64,000 nucleotides of DNA from Bacteroidota bacterium (GTDB taxonomy: Bacteria; Bacteroidota; Bacteroidia; UKL13-3), in the NCBI GenBank assembly GCA_027491355.1, contig JAIXWI010000005.1:62001-126000 (forward strand), in the 5' to 3' direction. Of this stretch, positions 9,151-18,498 are shown piece by piece (the stretch's first letter is position 1; the number at the start of each line of letters is the position of its first letter). A program made the translations under genes and the position numbers. The notes under the pieces were generated by a model, which searched no databases, was not told the origin of the DNA, and was given only the letters and a program-made list of their open reading frames with translations.

Positions 9151-10026
9151 ATGTTGGCACAATTTATTTTCAATCAACTACTAGGTTCAAAAGGTAAATA
9201 CAGTGAAAAAGTTTATGCACTTTTACGCTTGATTTACTTGAAAGTGTCAGATCCAGTAATCCATTGGAACTACCATGGGCAAGTAATTGCCATGAACTTG
9301 AGCCACGATTTGCCATTTAACTTGAAACAGCACCCTACTTACAGCCAAAATTTAGGACAAGTAGCACAACTCATTGCTAAAAAATACCCAAACTTTTCAG
9401 TCATAGATGTGGGTGCAAATGTGGGTGATTCTGCAGCCATTGTTCAGCACAGGGTAAAAGCACCCGTATTGTGCATTGAAGGCAATCCTAAATTTTTACC
9501 ATTGCTTATTCAAAACAGTAAACAATTACATGCCATAAGCATTGAAGCATCCTTTGTAGGAGAAACTGTAACCAAAGTAAAACCTGTCAATCAATTGGGT
9601 ACAGCCTATTTAAAAGAAGATGCCAATGGTTTAACAATTGCAACCATATCATCAGTCATAGAAAAACACCCTGCATTTGCCACTGCCAAACTACTCAAAA
9701 TTGACACCGATGGCTTTGACAACAAAATCATACGAGGAGCTGCTGCATTTTTAAAACAATCCAAGTCAAGTATATTTTTTGAATACGACCCCTTTTACCT
9801 TTCTAAACAACAAGAAAATGGTCCAGCCATTTTTGATTTTTTGGTTGAACTAGGCTACCACAAATGGGTTATTTTTGACAACCATGGGAGGTACATGCTC
9901 ACCCTCTCAGAGAAAGACAAACACTTGTTCGAAAATTTACACCAGTATTTCAACCAAGAAGGCAAAGTTTACATGGACATTTGGGTGCTACACCAAGAAG
10001 ATGCCACGCTTGATTACCAAGCATAA
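9151..10026 (+). CDS. FkbM family methyltransferase
   Basis: A 291-residue class I SAM-dependent methyltransferase. Residues about 84-95 read [12 protein letters not shown] (the SAM-binding glycine motif), followed by VLCIEGNP (the acidic ribose-binding position) and [17 protein letters not shown], the family hallmark. It starts one base after the stop of the previous gene. FkbM-type enzymes usually O-methylate sugars or polyketides; with two glycosyltransferase-like neighbours, sugar methylation is the likelier role. It is the last gene of the cluster. Confidence 0.85.
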   Translation: MLAQFIFNQLLGSKGKYSEKVYALLRLIYLKVSDPVIHWNYHGQVIAMNLSHDLPFNLKQHPTYSQNLGQVAQLIAKKYPNFSVIDVGANVGDSAAIVQHRVKAPVLCIEGNPKFLPLLIQNSKQLHAISIEASFVGETVTKVKPVNQLGTAYLKEDANGLTIATISSVIEKHPAFATAKLLKIDTDGFDNKIIRGAAAFLKQSKSSIFFEYDPFYLSKQQENGPAIFDFLVELGYHKWVIFDNHGRYMLTLSEKDKHLFENLHQYFNQEGKVYMDIWVLHQEDATLDYQA

Positions 10027-10075
10027 ACCAATTCAAATTATTGCAAACGAACGAGGTAAGTTCATCGCTTTCTCT

Positions 10076-10083
10076 TAAATTCG
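10076..10083 (+). promoter_or_regulatory. Probable -7 promoter element for fumC
   Basis: TAAATTCG matches TAnnTTTG except for one base. It ends 20 bases before the chosen fumC ATG, the same spacing seen before other genes in the window. Confidence 0.4.
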
Positions 10084-10103
10084 CATTCCAAAATATTTAT
10101 TAT

Positions 10104-11498
10104 ATGTCATTCAGAAAAGAACATGATACCATGGGCGAGGTATTGGTACCTGCCGACAAGTACTGGGGTGCGCAAACAGAAAGATCTAGAAATAACTTTA
10201 AAATTGGTCCTGAAGCCAGCATGCCAAAAGAAATAATTTATGCATTTGCATACTTAAAAAAAGCAGCGGCACATGCCAACATGGAACTGGGGGTTTTGGC
10301 TGAGGAAAAATGCAGTCTGATTGAAACCGTTTGTGATGAAATTTTAGCAGGTAAACTAGACAATGAATTTCCATTGGTTATTTGGCAAACTGGTTCGGGC
10401 ACCCAAAGCAATATGAATGTGAACGAAGTAGTAGCCTACCGTGCACATGTATTGAGCGGTGGTAGCTTAAATGATGACAAAAAAATCCTTCACCCCAATG
10501 ATGATGTGAATAAATCGCAATCTAGCAACGATACTTATCCAACCGCAATGCACATAGCATCCTATAAATTGGTGGTTGAGAATACCATTCCAGGTATTGA
10601 ATTGTTGAGAAATACTTTGGCTCAAAAAGCAGTTGAATTCAAAGACATCGTTAAAACAGGTCGTACCCATTTTATGGACGCAACGCCTTTAACATTAGGA
10701 CAAGAGTTCAGCGGGTATGTACAACAATTAGACAATGGTATCAGGGCATTGAAATCTGCCATTGAAATGGTGAGAGAATTGGCCTTGGGAGGAACTGCAG
10801 TAGGTACAGGATTGAATGCACCTAAAGGTTATGATGTGCTGGTGGCACAGAAGATAGCTGCATTCACAGGCTTACCTTTTGTAACTGCTCCTAATAAATT
10901 TGAAGCTTTGGCTGCACACGATGCCATGGTTGAATTGAGTGGTGCACTCAAAAGAGTTGCAGTTAGTTTGATGAAAATTGCCAACGATATCCGCATGCTC
11001 TCATCTGGTCCAAGAAGCGGTATTGGGGAGATCATCATCCCAGACAATGAACCAGGATCTTCTATCATGCCTGGTAAAGTAAATCCAACACAACCAGAAG
11101 CTATGACCATGGTGGCAGCCCAAGTAATGGGAAATGATGTGGCGGTTTCAATTGGTGGCAGCAATGGTCATTTTGAATTGAATGTATTCAAACCATTGAT
11201 TGCAGCCAATGTATTGCAAAGTGCCCGATTAATTGGCGATGCTTGTGTTTCATTCAATAACAATTGTGCAGCTGGAATTCTTGCCAACAAAGAGATCATT
11301 CAAAAACACATGGAAAACTCTTTGATGTTGGTAACAGCACTCAACACCCATATTGGCTATGAAAATGCTGCAAAAATTGCTAAGAAGGCACACAAAGAAA
11401 ATAAAACACTCAGAGAAGCTGCCATTGAACTTGGCTTGGTAACCAACGAGCAATTTGATGCTTGGGTTGTACCGGCTAACATGGTTGGTAATCAATAA
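10104..11498 (+). CDS. fumC: Class II fumarate hydratase
   Basis: Interconverts fumarate and malate in the TCA cycle without an iron-sulfur cluster. From the ATG at 10104 the product is 464 residues ([13 protein letters not shown]...), the usual length for FumC; an in-frame start 63 bases upstream would add a non-homologous leader. Visible signatures are [20 protein letters not shown], the catalytic-region [14 protein letters not shown] and the superfamily signature [11 protein letters not shown]. It is followed at once by a 14-bp terminator-type hairpin and so is probably monocistronic. Confidence 0.96.
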   Translation: MSFRKEHDTMGEVLVPADKYWGAQTERSRNNFKIGPEASMPKEIIYAFAYLKKAAAHANMELGVLAEEKCSLIETVCDEILAGKLDNEFPLVIWQTGSGTQSNMNVNEVVAYRAHVLSGGSLNDDKKILHPNDDVNKSQSSNDTYPTAMHIASYKLVVENTIPGIELLRNTLAQKAVEFKDIVKTGRTHFMDATPLTLGQEFSGYVQQLDNGIRALKSAIEMVRELALGGTAVGTGLNAPKGYDVLVAQKIAAFTGLPFVTAPNKFEALAAHDAMVELSGALKRVAVSLMKIANDIRMLSSGPRSGIGEIIIPDNEPGSSIMPGKVNPTQPEAMTMVAAQVMGNDVAVSIGGSNGHFELNVFKPLIAANVLQSARLIGDACVSFNNNCAAGILANKEIIQKHMENSLMLVTALNTHIGYENAAKIAKKAHKENKTLREAAIELGLVTNEQFDAWVVPANMVGNQ

Positions 11499-11502
11499 AA
11501 AA

Positions 11503-11533
11503 ACATACGCGCAGGCTTTGCCTGCGCGTATGT
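11503..11533 (+). terminator. Terminator after fumC
   Basis: ACATACGCGCAGGC (11503-11516) pairs perfectly over 14 bases with 11520-11533 around a TTT loop, starting 4 bases after the fumC stop. A short AAAATTTT follows. The stem is far more GC-rich than its surroundings. It sits just upstream of the LysE gene. Confidence 0.85.
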
Positions 11534-11544
11534 AAAATTTTAAA

Positions 11545-12207
11545 ATGACCTGGACAGACATCATACTCAAAGGAATATTAACCGGATTGGTTTTGACCCT
11601 CTCATTTGGAGCGGGTTTCTTTGCTTTGATTCAAACCAGCATTGCTAAAGGTGTTAAAAAAGGCTTGTTTATTGCCTTAGGTGCCATCATTAGCGACATG
11701 TTGTATATTTTAATGGCCTTGTTTGCTACCTCATTCATTAGCGAAGAATTACCCAAATACGATCAACTCATTCGCATTTTGGCCATGCTATCATTTTTGT
11801 TTTTTGGACTCAAAAACATTTTACAATCTAAAAAGAAGTTTGAGGAGCAAGCCATCGCATCTGAACCCAATTTTTATTTCTTGAGTAAAGGTTTTATACT
11901 CAATAAACTCAACCCAATGATCTTATTGACTTGGGTAGGAATCAGTGCCTATTTAAGGTCTTCGTTGTTGTACAATAACTTACAATTGGTGCTATTTTTT
12001 ATAGCCGTAATGTGCAGTGTTTTTGCTACGCAAGCTTTGATCTGTTATTCTTCAAACAAACTCAAAAGAATGTTATCAGATGCATTCATTCAATGGATGA
12101 ACATTGCAGTAGGCCTGTTATTTATATTACTTGGAATATTTATATTCTTCTATGGTGGATCGCCAGAATCTGGTATTGAAAAAGCCCGTCACGTGTTGGG
12201 CAAATAG
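11545..12207 (+). CDS. LysE family translocator
   Basis: A 220-residue inner-membrane protein with about six hydrophobic helices. The N-terminal block GILTGLVLTLSFGAGFFALI followed by SIAKGVKKGLFIALGAIISD is typical of LysE/RhtB exporters, and FILNKLNPMILLTWVG matches the second conserved repeat. The family exports amino acids or related small solutes; the substrate cannot be told here. It starts 11 bases after the fumC terminator and abuts the convergent radA gene with no spacer. Confidence 0.85.
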   Translation: MTWTDIILKGILTGLVLTLSFGAGFFALIQTSIAKGVKKGLFIALGAIISDMLYILMALFATSFISEELPKYDQLIRILAMLSFLFFGLKNILQSKKKFEEQAIASEPNFYFLSKGFILNKLNPMILLTWVGISAYLRSSLLYNNLQLVLFFIAVMCSVFATQALICYSSNKLKRMLSDAFIQWMNIAVGLLFILLGIFIFFYGGSPESGIEKARHVLGK

Positions 12208-13572
12208 TTATCCGAATAAATACGACAAAAGCTCCTCAATTTTACCAACTTCCACCACATTGATTGTAAAATTGGTTTTTGGTAACTTGTTGAATTTTGA
12301 CAAATAAACCGTTTTGAAACCAAGCTTTTCAGCTTCACCAATGCGTTGTTCAATTCTGTTAACTGCTCTTATTTCTCCGCTCAATCCAACTTCACCTATG
12401 AAACAAATTTGTTGGTCAATTGGCATGTTTTCATAACTTGAAACAATGGCTGCAATCACGCCTAAATCTATGGCAGGGTCTTCAACACGAATGCCACCTG
12501 CAATGTTAACAAAGACATCCTGCATGCCCATTCTTAAACCGCACTTTTTCTCTAGAACAGCCAATAACATATTCAATCTTTTGCTGTCATAACCATTTGA
12601 GTTTCTTTGAGGTGTTCCATATACGGCAGCACTCACCAAAGCTTGTGTTTCTATTAAAAGAGAGCGCATGCCTTCTAATGAAGCAGAAACAGAAATGCCA
12701 CTTAAATTTTCATCTCTTTGTGTGATTAAAATTTCAGAAGGATTACTGACTTCTCTGAGCCCACCCATTTGCATTTCATAGATACCAATTTCGTTGGTGG
12801 ATCCAAACCTGTTTTTGATACTTCTTAATATGCGGTAAACATGGTGCCTATCGCCTTCAAATTGCAACACTGTATCAACCATGTGTTCCAATAGTTTGGG
12901 CCCTGCAATACTGCCATCTTTCGTAATATGCCCAATTAAAAATACTGGGGTACCTGTTTCTTTTGCAAATCGGATGAGGTCGCCAGCTGTTTCTTTAATT
13001 TGAGAAATACTACCAGGACCAGCGTCTATCAACTCACTCTGTAAAGTTTGAATAGAATCTACTATCAATAAATCGGGCTGCAACTGTTGCAAAGCCTTCC
13101 CTATTTTTTGTGTATTGGTTTCAGTAAATAAGTAGCAATCTGAACCTGAATTAGTAATGCGGTCTGCTCGCATTTTAATTTGTGTTTCACTCTCCTCTCC
13201 AGAAACGTAAAGTACCTTTCTGTTGGTAAATGTCAAGGCCAATTGTAACAACAATGTTGATTTACCAATACCTGGTTCACCACCCACTAAAATAACTGAT
13301 CCTCGAACCAATCCACCACCTAAAACCCTGCTCAATTCCTGATCTTCAATGGCCAATCTTTGCTCGTTTGTTTGGTTTACTTCTTTGAGTTGAACAGGAA
13401 CAATGGCTTGTTGATTTTCAGATTTCCAAGCGCTCTTAAATGCAATTTTTTCTTTGTGAATTACTTCTTCAACATAAGTATTCCATTCGCCACAAGCCGG
13501 ACATTTTCCAACCCATTTTGCAGCAGATGCTCCACAACTTTTACAAAAGAAACTGCTTGTGCTTTTAGCCAT
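12208..13572 (-). CDS. radA: DNA repair protein RadA
   Basis: A RecA-like ATPase that promotes branch migration in recombinational repair. The 454 residues comprise the N-terminal zinc finger (Cys10, Cys13, Cys24, Cys27), Walker A GGEPGIGKST at 97-106, the Walker B-type LLIVDSIQTL, the RadA-specific KNRFG in SIKNRFGSTNEIG, and a C-terminal Lon-protease-like domain with GGIRVEDPAIDLGV and FIGEVGLSGEIR. Length and motif order are complete. It lies 6 bases downstream of the small membrane protein gene on the same strand. Confidence 0.97.
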   Translation of the reverse strand: MAKSTSSFFCKSCGASAAKWVGKCPACGEWNTYVEEVIHKEKIAFKSAWKSENQQAIVPVQLKEVNQTNEQRLAIEDQELSRVLGGGLVRGSVILVGGEPGIGKSTLLLQLALTFTNRKVLYVSGEESETQIKMRADRITNSGSDCYLFTETNTQKIGKALQQLQPDLLIVDSIQTLQSELIDAGPGSISQIKETAGDLIRFAKETGTPVFLIGHITKDGSIAGPKLLEHMVDTVLQFEGDRHHVYRILRSIKNRFGSTNEIGIYEMQMGGLREVSNPSEILITQRDENLSGISVSASLEGMRSLLIETQALVSAAVYGTPQRNSNGYDSKRLNMLLAVLEKKCGLRMGMQDVFVNIAGGIRVEDPAIDLGVIAAIVSSYENMPIDQQICFIGEVGLSGEIRAVNRIEQRIGEAEKLGFKTVYLSKFNKLPKTNFTINVVEVGKIEELLSYLFG

Positions 13573-13578
13573 ATCTAT

Positions 13579-14022
13579 TTATTTATTGAACCACATTTGA
13601 ACAATGAAGTTTCTCAGTAACCAAAACAAAACTGTCCATGCACTCAATGACACAAACATAAACAATTTAATCCTCCATTTATTGGTTTCAATTTGATTTG
13701 CAATTAGACAACCTATGGGCAGTGTAAGTATCAATGGACTCAAAAAGGCCACGCCATACAATTCATACTTCTTAATGATTTTTACAACCCACCTGGTACG
13801 TTTAGAAAACTTAATTGTAGATGGTTTTTTAGGAACAATTTTTCTATAAAGTATGCTTATAAATTGCCATACATAGAGGTATAAAAATGTTCCAAGCATG
13901 CCCCCACCTACAATTGAAATAAAGAACTCAAAAAAGTTAAATTGATAGCTCACAGCCAATCCAAATCCAACAATAAATTTGAATGCACTAAAAAAGGCAA
14001 CTGTGATTATTTTCTCTAGCAT
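13579..14022 (-). CDS. Small membrane protein of unknown function
   Basis: A 147-residue protein I cannot assign to a family. Four hydrophobic stretches are visible: about residues 5-25, 33-58, 90-110 and 120-140. A strongly basic loop lies between the second and third (YRKIVPKKPSTIKFSKRTRW), so the loop is probably cytoplasmic. It sits between murQ (11 bases upstream) and radA (6 bases downstream) on the same strand, so it is probably in their operon. The open frame, tight spacing and ordinary base composition support a real gene. Confidence 0.75.
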   Translation of the reverse strand: MLEKIITVAFFSAFKFIVGFGLAVSYQFNFFEFFISIVGGGMLGTFLYLYVWQFISILYRKIVPKKPSTIKFSKRTRWVVKIIKKYELYGVAFLSPLILTLPIGCLIANQIETNKWRIKLFMFVSLSAWTVLFWLLRNFIVQMWFNK

Positions 14023-14033
14023 TGTTAGTTTGG

Positions 14034-14870
14034 TTATGCCTTCTTTTTATCTTGTAAATAAGCAGTTGCAGCTTTTCTGACATTGCCATGTTTTTTTAAC
14101 AATTGTTGTGCAACAGTGCTGCTGACTTTAATTTCAGACATGAGCATGTTAACGGCTCGCTCCTCTAGTTTATGATTACTGAGTTGCATATCAACCATTT
14201 TATTACCTTTTACCCTTCCTAATTTTATCATGATGGCAGTACTGATCATGTTCAAACACAGTTTTTGAGCGGTACCAGATTTCATGCGTGTGCTACCAGT
14301 TACAAATTCCGGACCTACTACCACTTCTACAGGATAATGAACAGCTTTGGCAATGGGGCTATTTTTTGAACAGACAATACAACCAGTTTGTATGCCTTTT
14401 GCTGCAGCAGTTTCAATTGCACCCAATACATAAGGAGTAGTTCCACTGGCTGCTATACCAATTAAAAAATCCTTGTGAGTTATTTTATGCAACTTTAAAT
14501 CTTTCCAGCCTTGTTTGGTATCATCCTCTGCAAATTCAACTGCTTTGCGAATGGCTTGGTCTCCACCTGCAATCAAACCAATTACCAAACCATGAGGTAC
14601 CCCGTATGTTGGTGGACATTCACTTGCGTCTACAATTCCCAATCTACCACTGGTTCCAGCACCTATATAAAACAAACGACCGCCATCTTTTAGTTGTAAA
14701 CTTGCTTGGTCTACCAATTTTTGAATTTGAGGAATGGCCTTTTTAATAGCCAATGGAACAAGTTGGTCTTCTTTGTTCATATTCGTCAACAAAACTTTGG
14801 TAGTCATGCGTTCCAGATTCTGGTAATTAGAATCCTTTTCAGTATCTCTTTCAAATTTGATTTTGGCCAT
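14034..14870 (-). CDS. murQ: N-acetylmuramic acid 6-phosphate etherase
   Basis: Cleaves the lactyl ether of MurNAc 6-phosphate during peptidoglycan recycling, giving GlcNAc 6-phosphate and D-lactate. At 278 residues it is slightly shorter than the usual 300. The SIS-domain signatures are clear: FYIGAGTSGRLGIVDASECPPT (about 67-88), GLIAGGDQAIRKAVEFAEDD, GIAASGTTPYVLGA, and VVGPEFVTGSTRMKSGTAQK. It is the first gene of a minus-strand unit with the small membrane protein and radA, divergent from the S41 protease. Confidence 0.95.
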   Translation of the reverse strand: MAKIKFERDTEKDSNYQNLERMTTKVLLTNMNKEDQLVPLAIKKAIPQIQKLVDQASLQLKDGGRLFYIGAGTSGRLGIVDASECPPTYGVPHGLVIGLIAGGDQAIRKAVEFAEDDTKQGWKDLKLHKITHKDFLIGIAASGTTPYVLGAIETAAAKGIQTGCIVCSKNSPIAKAVHYPVEVVVGPEFVTGSTRMKSGTAQKLCLNMISTAIMIKLGRVKGNKMVDMQLSNHKLEERAVNMLMSEIKVSSTVAQQLLKKHGNVRKAATAYLQDKKKA

Positions 14871-14895
14871 AAATATTAAATCAGATTTAGTCGTT

Positions 14896-14903
14896 TATAT
14901 TTG
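14896..14903 (+). promoter_or_regulatory. -7 promoter element for the S41 protease gene
   Basis: TATATTTG is a perfect TAnnTTTG match ending 18 bases before the ATG at 14922. Its TTG is in frame with the gene, which makes a false upstream start. No clear -33 TTG is visible. Confidence 0.6.
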
Positions 14904-14921
14904 CGTACTTTCATCAAAAAT

Positions 14922-16511
14922 ATGGTAAATCATCCCAATAAGTGGCAAACTTTTATCTATGGTCTATTGATTGCATGCGGTATCCTCATCGGAATTTTTT
15001 TAAGACCCGGAAACCAATATGCAAATGCTCCAAGCACAGAGAATAAAATTTCTGAAATTTTAGGCATCATCCAGCAAGCCTACGTAGACACAGTGAACAT
15101 TGAATCTATCGAAAAAAAATCAATCGATGAATTGCTGTCTAATTTAGATCCTCATTCTGTCTATATTCCTGCTGCCGACTTAAAAATGGCCAACGAACAA
15201 TTGGAGGGCAATTTTGAAGGAATTGGAGTTGAGTTCAATATTTTCAATGATACCATTATGATTGTAAGTGCCCTTAACGGGGGGCCTGCACAAGCATTAG
15301 GCATTCAATCTGGAGACCGAATTGTGCAAGTAGATACCATTCCTGTTGCCTCTAAAGGAATTAATTCTGAAAAAGTATTCAAACTGCTCAGAGGAAAAGG
15401 AGGAACCGAAGTAGATGTTTGGATATACAGACCTTCAAATCGTCAAAAAATAAAATACCGCATAACCAGAGGTACCATTCCAATTTACAGTGTGGATGCT
15501 AGTTTTATGTTAAATGAAAAAACAGGCTACATCAAAATCAGTCGCTTTGCTGAAAAAACACACGAGGAATTTATAAATGCAGTTGAAGCATTGCAATCAG
15601 AAGGATTGAAAGAATTGGTGATTGATTTAAGAGGCAATCCAGGGGGCTATTTAGGCATTGCAACCAAAATTGTAGATGAATTGCTGTCGGATAAAAAACT
15701 CATTGTTTTTACTAAAGGTATTAACAAAGCTCGAGTTGATTACATCACTGAAAAACAAGGCATATTTGAAAATGGCAAATTGGCTGTCTTAATAGATGAG
15801 GGTTCAGCATCAGCCAGTGAAATTTTATCAGGTGCCGTTCAAGATTGGGACCGAGGAACCATCATAGGTAGGAGAAGTTTTGGAAAAGGATTGGTTCAAG
15901 AGCCTTTCGATTTAAAAGATGGGTCTCAAGTGAGGTTAACTGTTGCAAGGTATTATACCCCAAGCGAGCGTTGCATCCAAAAGTCTTATGCCCCTGGTAA
16001 AGATTATGACCATGAAATTTACGACCGCATTGCCAAAGGAGAATTGGAAAACCCATCAAATGAATCCGTTGCAGATACGACTGCTTATTTTACAAAAATC
16101 AAGGGCAGAATTGTACATGGTGGTGGTGGCATCAATCCAGATGTGTTTGTACCGCTAGACACTGCATACGCCTCTTCTTATTTAGCTGCAATTGCTGCCA
16201 ATGGCTTATTGGGGAAATTTGCATACGATTACCTAGATAAAAACAGGGAAAAGATAAATGCATTTGCTTCTTTGGTTCAGTACAACAAAGCCTTTCAATT
16301 GTCTGAAACAGATCTGCAAGCCTTTCAAAAATACACCCATACACAAGGCGTTGATTCACCTTCAAAAGCTGATTTGGCAACAAGCACAGCCTTTATTCAA
16401 CTTCAGCTGAAAGCTTTAATTGCCCGTCAAATTTGGAGAGAAAATGGTTATTATTTCGTTACAAAAGAAAATGACAAAACCATACAAGCGGCAATCAACG
16501 CGCTCAAATAA
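14922..16511 (+). CDS. S41 family carboxy-terminal processing protease
   Basis: A periplasmic serine protease of the CtpA/Prc type, 529 residues from ATG 14922. The upstream in-frame TTG lies inside the -7 promoter element and is rejected. Order of parts: N-terminal membrane anchor (about residues 10-28), cap segment, PDZ domain (about 90-175) with GIGVEF and LRGKGGTEVDVWI, then the protease core with DLRGNPGGYL and the catalytic Ser297 in GSASASE and Lys322 in SFGKGLVQ. A C-terminal region of about 150 residues follows. Its end is 6 bases from the convergent trmB stop. Confidence 0.93.
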   Translation: MVNHPNKWQTFIYGLLIACGILIGIFLRPGNQYANAPSTENKISEILGIIQQAYVDTVNIESIEKKSIDELLSNLDPHSVYIPAADLKMANEQLEGNFEGIGVEFNIFNDTIMIVSALNGGPAQALGIQSGDRIVQVDTIPVASKGINSEKVFKLLRGKGGTEVDVWIYRPSNRQKIKYRITRGTIPIYSVDASFMLNEKTGYIKISRFAEKTHEEFINAVEALQSEGLKELVIDLRGNPGGYLGIATKIVDELLSDKKLIVFTKGINKARVDYITEKQGIFENGKLAVLIDEGSASASEILSGAVQDWDRGTIIGRRSFGKGLVQEPFDLKDGSQVRLTVARYYTPSERCIQKSYAPGKDYDHEIYDRIAKGELENPSNESVADTTAYFTKIKGRIVHGGGGINPDVFVPLDTAYASSYLAAIAANGLLGKFAYDYLDKNREKINAFASLVQYNKAFQLSETDLQAFQKYTHTQGVDSPSKADLATSTAFIQLQLKALIARQIWRENGYYFVTKENDKTIQAAINALK

Positions 16512-16517
16512 ATTTAT

Positions 16518-17186
16518 TCAATCTGTATTGAACTTATACTGTAATGGAAATTGAAAACTCAAGTATTTGATAGTTCTACCTTGAGCTGCAAATAATTTTT
16601 CGTAATGGGTGCGAATGTCTTTGACATAAGCATCTACGGTATTTGAATGGTAAACATTTCTTTCAATGAATAACAACGGTATTTGAAGTTCAGACAATAA
16701 AGCTACAGTATATTCAAACAATTGGTCGTCATCTGTTTTAAAATGAATTATTCCTCCGGGTTTTAACACCTGCTGGTACCGTTTTAAAAATTGAATTCCC
16801 GTTAGCCTGTATTTTTCATGCCTGTCTTTTGGGAAAGGGTCAGGGAATGTAATCCAAATTTCATCTACTTCATTGGCATCAAAAACCTCTTCAATTTTTT
16901 CAATAATGAGCCTACAAAATGCAACATTTGTTCTGGCCAATTCTTGAGCTATTTTAGCACCCTTCCACATGCGGTTACTTTTGACATCAATGCCAATAAA
17001 ATTTTTTTCAAGGAAAGCACCTGAAAGTGCAACAGTATACTCTCCTTTGCCACATCCAAGCTCTAGAACCAATGGATTATTATTTTTAAAAACAGTTGAT
17101 TTCCAATTTGATTTCAATTGAAATGGAAATTCAAAACAGTTAGGAAGTAGTTTGTACTCTGCAAATTTTCGAAGTTTGTCTTTCAT
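16518..17186 (-). CDS. trmB: tRNA (guanine(46)-N7)-methyltransferase
   Basis: Methylates G46 in the variable loop of tRNAs using SAM. The 222-residue product has the SAM motif LELGCGKGEYTVAL (about 41-54), FIGIDVKSNRMWKGAK, and the TrmB hallmark IWITFPDPFPKDRHEKYRLT, followed by GGIIHFKTDDDQLFEY. The length is normal. It lies 16 bases downstream of the antiporter gene on the minus strand and may be transcribed with it. Confidence 0.95.
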   Translation of the reverse strand: MKDKLRKFAEYKLLPNCFEFPFQLKSNWKSTVFKNNNPLVLELGCGKGEYTVALSGAFLEKNFIGIDVKSNRMWKGAKIAQELARTNVAFCRLIIEKIEEVFDANEVDEIWITFPDPFPKDRHEKYRLTGIQFLKRYQQVLKPGGIIHFKTDDDQLFEYTVALLSELQIPLLFIERNVYHSNTVDAYVKDIRTHYEKLFAAQGRTIKYLSFQFPLQYKFNTD

Positions 17187-17202
17187 GAAGGATTGCCAAA
17201 AT

Positions 17203-18498
17203 TTATTCGCTTTTTTGACTAGCAGGATTGTTGTTGTCTATGAATGCATTTTTGAGTGTATTGACACTTGGATTGAGTAATAATTGTAACATAGGTCCTG
17301 CCATTACTGAAGTAACTACAGCCATCACTACAATTGCTACAAATAAATGCTCGCCAATTAAATTAGCTTGTAAGGCCAGTGTAGCTAAAATAATTTCCAT
17401 TGCCCCTCTGGCATTCATACCAAAACCTACAGCCAATGCTTCTTTTTTAGACAACCCTCCCCACAAAGCACCTAAACCTGCACCAACAAGCTTACATACT
17501 ATTGCTAAAATTAGCACAATCAATACAATTTTAATGTCAAAATTGACTATGAAATTTACTTTTAGACCAACTGCTATAAAAAACAATGGCGCAAAAATAT
17601 TGGTAACAAACTGATGAACAATGTCTCTTGTTTTTTCAGTGACATGTACTGAATCACCAATGGCTATTCCCATAATAAATGCACCAAAAATGGCATGTAT
17701 ACCGGCATATTCTGTAAAAGCTGCTCCTAAAAAAGCCAACCCCAAACTGATAGACAAAAAGCCCCCCGGCCAAGTAAAATTTTTCTCAGCCCATGGTAAA
17801 GATTTATTAATTAAAAACCTGCCTACAGTAAGCATACCTACTGCATACATCAAAGTCAAACCAAGTGTATAAACAAAATCAACCCCACCTGCACTTTTGT
17901 TCAGCAACCCTAAAATTACTGAAAACAACAACCAACCAATTAAATCATCAAACATGGCTGCAGCAATAATAATCATGCCTATTCGGGTTCTAAACAAGCC
18001 CAAATCCATGAGCGTTCTAGCAATAACGGGCAAGGCAGATACGGCCATCGCAGTTCCCATAAACAAACTGAACGGCAAAATATTGTTGGCATTAGATTCG
18101 CCAAACAATTCATAAAAATACCTGCCAAAGAAATAGCCTAAACCCAATGGTATAATCAAGCCAACCAAACTGGTTTTAAACGCAACAGCACCTTGCTGGC
18201 GAATCAATGAAAGTTCAACTTCCATTCCTGCTACAAATAACAACATGATTACAGATATAGAGGTAAGGCCGTTCAATGCTATACCCACATTACCTGTTCC
18301 ATTAAAAAACCATTTAGAAATTTCCGGAAAATAAGTACCCAAAAAACTTGGTCCCAACAATATGCCAGCAATGAGTTCTCCTACTATCAATGGCATTTTG
18401 AATTTCCTAAAAAACTCTCCAACCAGCCTAGCTGCAATGAGCATGGCACCTATACATACAATAAATTTTATGAGTTCGTGGTGGCTAAGCGTAATCAA
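17203..18498 (-). CDS. Cation:proton antiporter (CPA2/KefB-like)
   Basis: A 431-residue inner-membrane protein with about 12 helices. Typical features are LIVGELIAGILLGPSFLG near the N terminus, LPVIARTLMDLGLFRTRIG, AAMFDDLIGWLLF with the transport-type Asp pair, and NARGAMEIILATLAL near the end. No TrkA-N domain is attached. The start is TTG at 18498, overlapping the TGA of the universal stress gene by 4 bases; translational coupling is likely. The pair suggests a stress-linked ion or pH homeostasis unit. The ion is not determinable. Confidence 0.88.
   Translation of the reverse strand: MITLSHHELIKFIVCIGAMLIAARLVGEFFRKFKMPLIVGELIAGILLGPSFLGTYFPEISKWFFNGTGNVGIALNGLTSISVIMLLFVAGMEVELSLIRQQGAVAFKTSLVGLIIPLGLGYFFGRYFYELFGESNANNILPFSLFMGTAMAVSALPVIARTLMDLGLFRTRIGMIIIAAAMFDDLIGWLLFSVILGLLNKSAGGVDFVYTLGLTLMYAVGMLTVGRFLINKSLPWAEKNFTWPGGFLSISLGLAFLGAAFTEYAGIHAIFGAFIMGIAIGDSVHVTEKTRDIVHQFVTNIFAPLFFIAVGLKVNFIVNFDIKIVLIVLILAIVCKLVGAGLGALWGGLSKKEALAVGFGMNARGAMEIILATLALQANLIGEHLFVAIVVMAVVTSVMAGPMLQLLLNPSVNTLKNAFIDNNNPASQKSE

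Noticed and set aside
10041..10103. Upstream in-frame extension of fumC
   Set aside because: It carries no homology-like sequence and spans the probable promoter element at 10076-10083.
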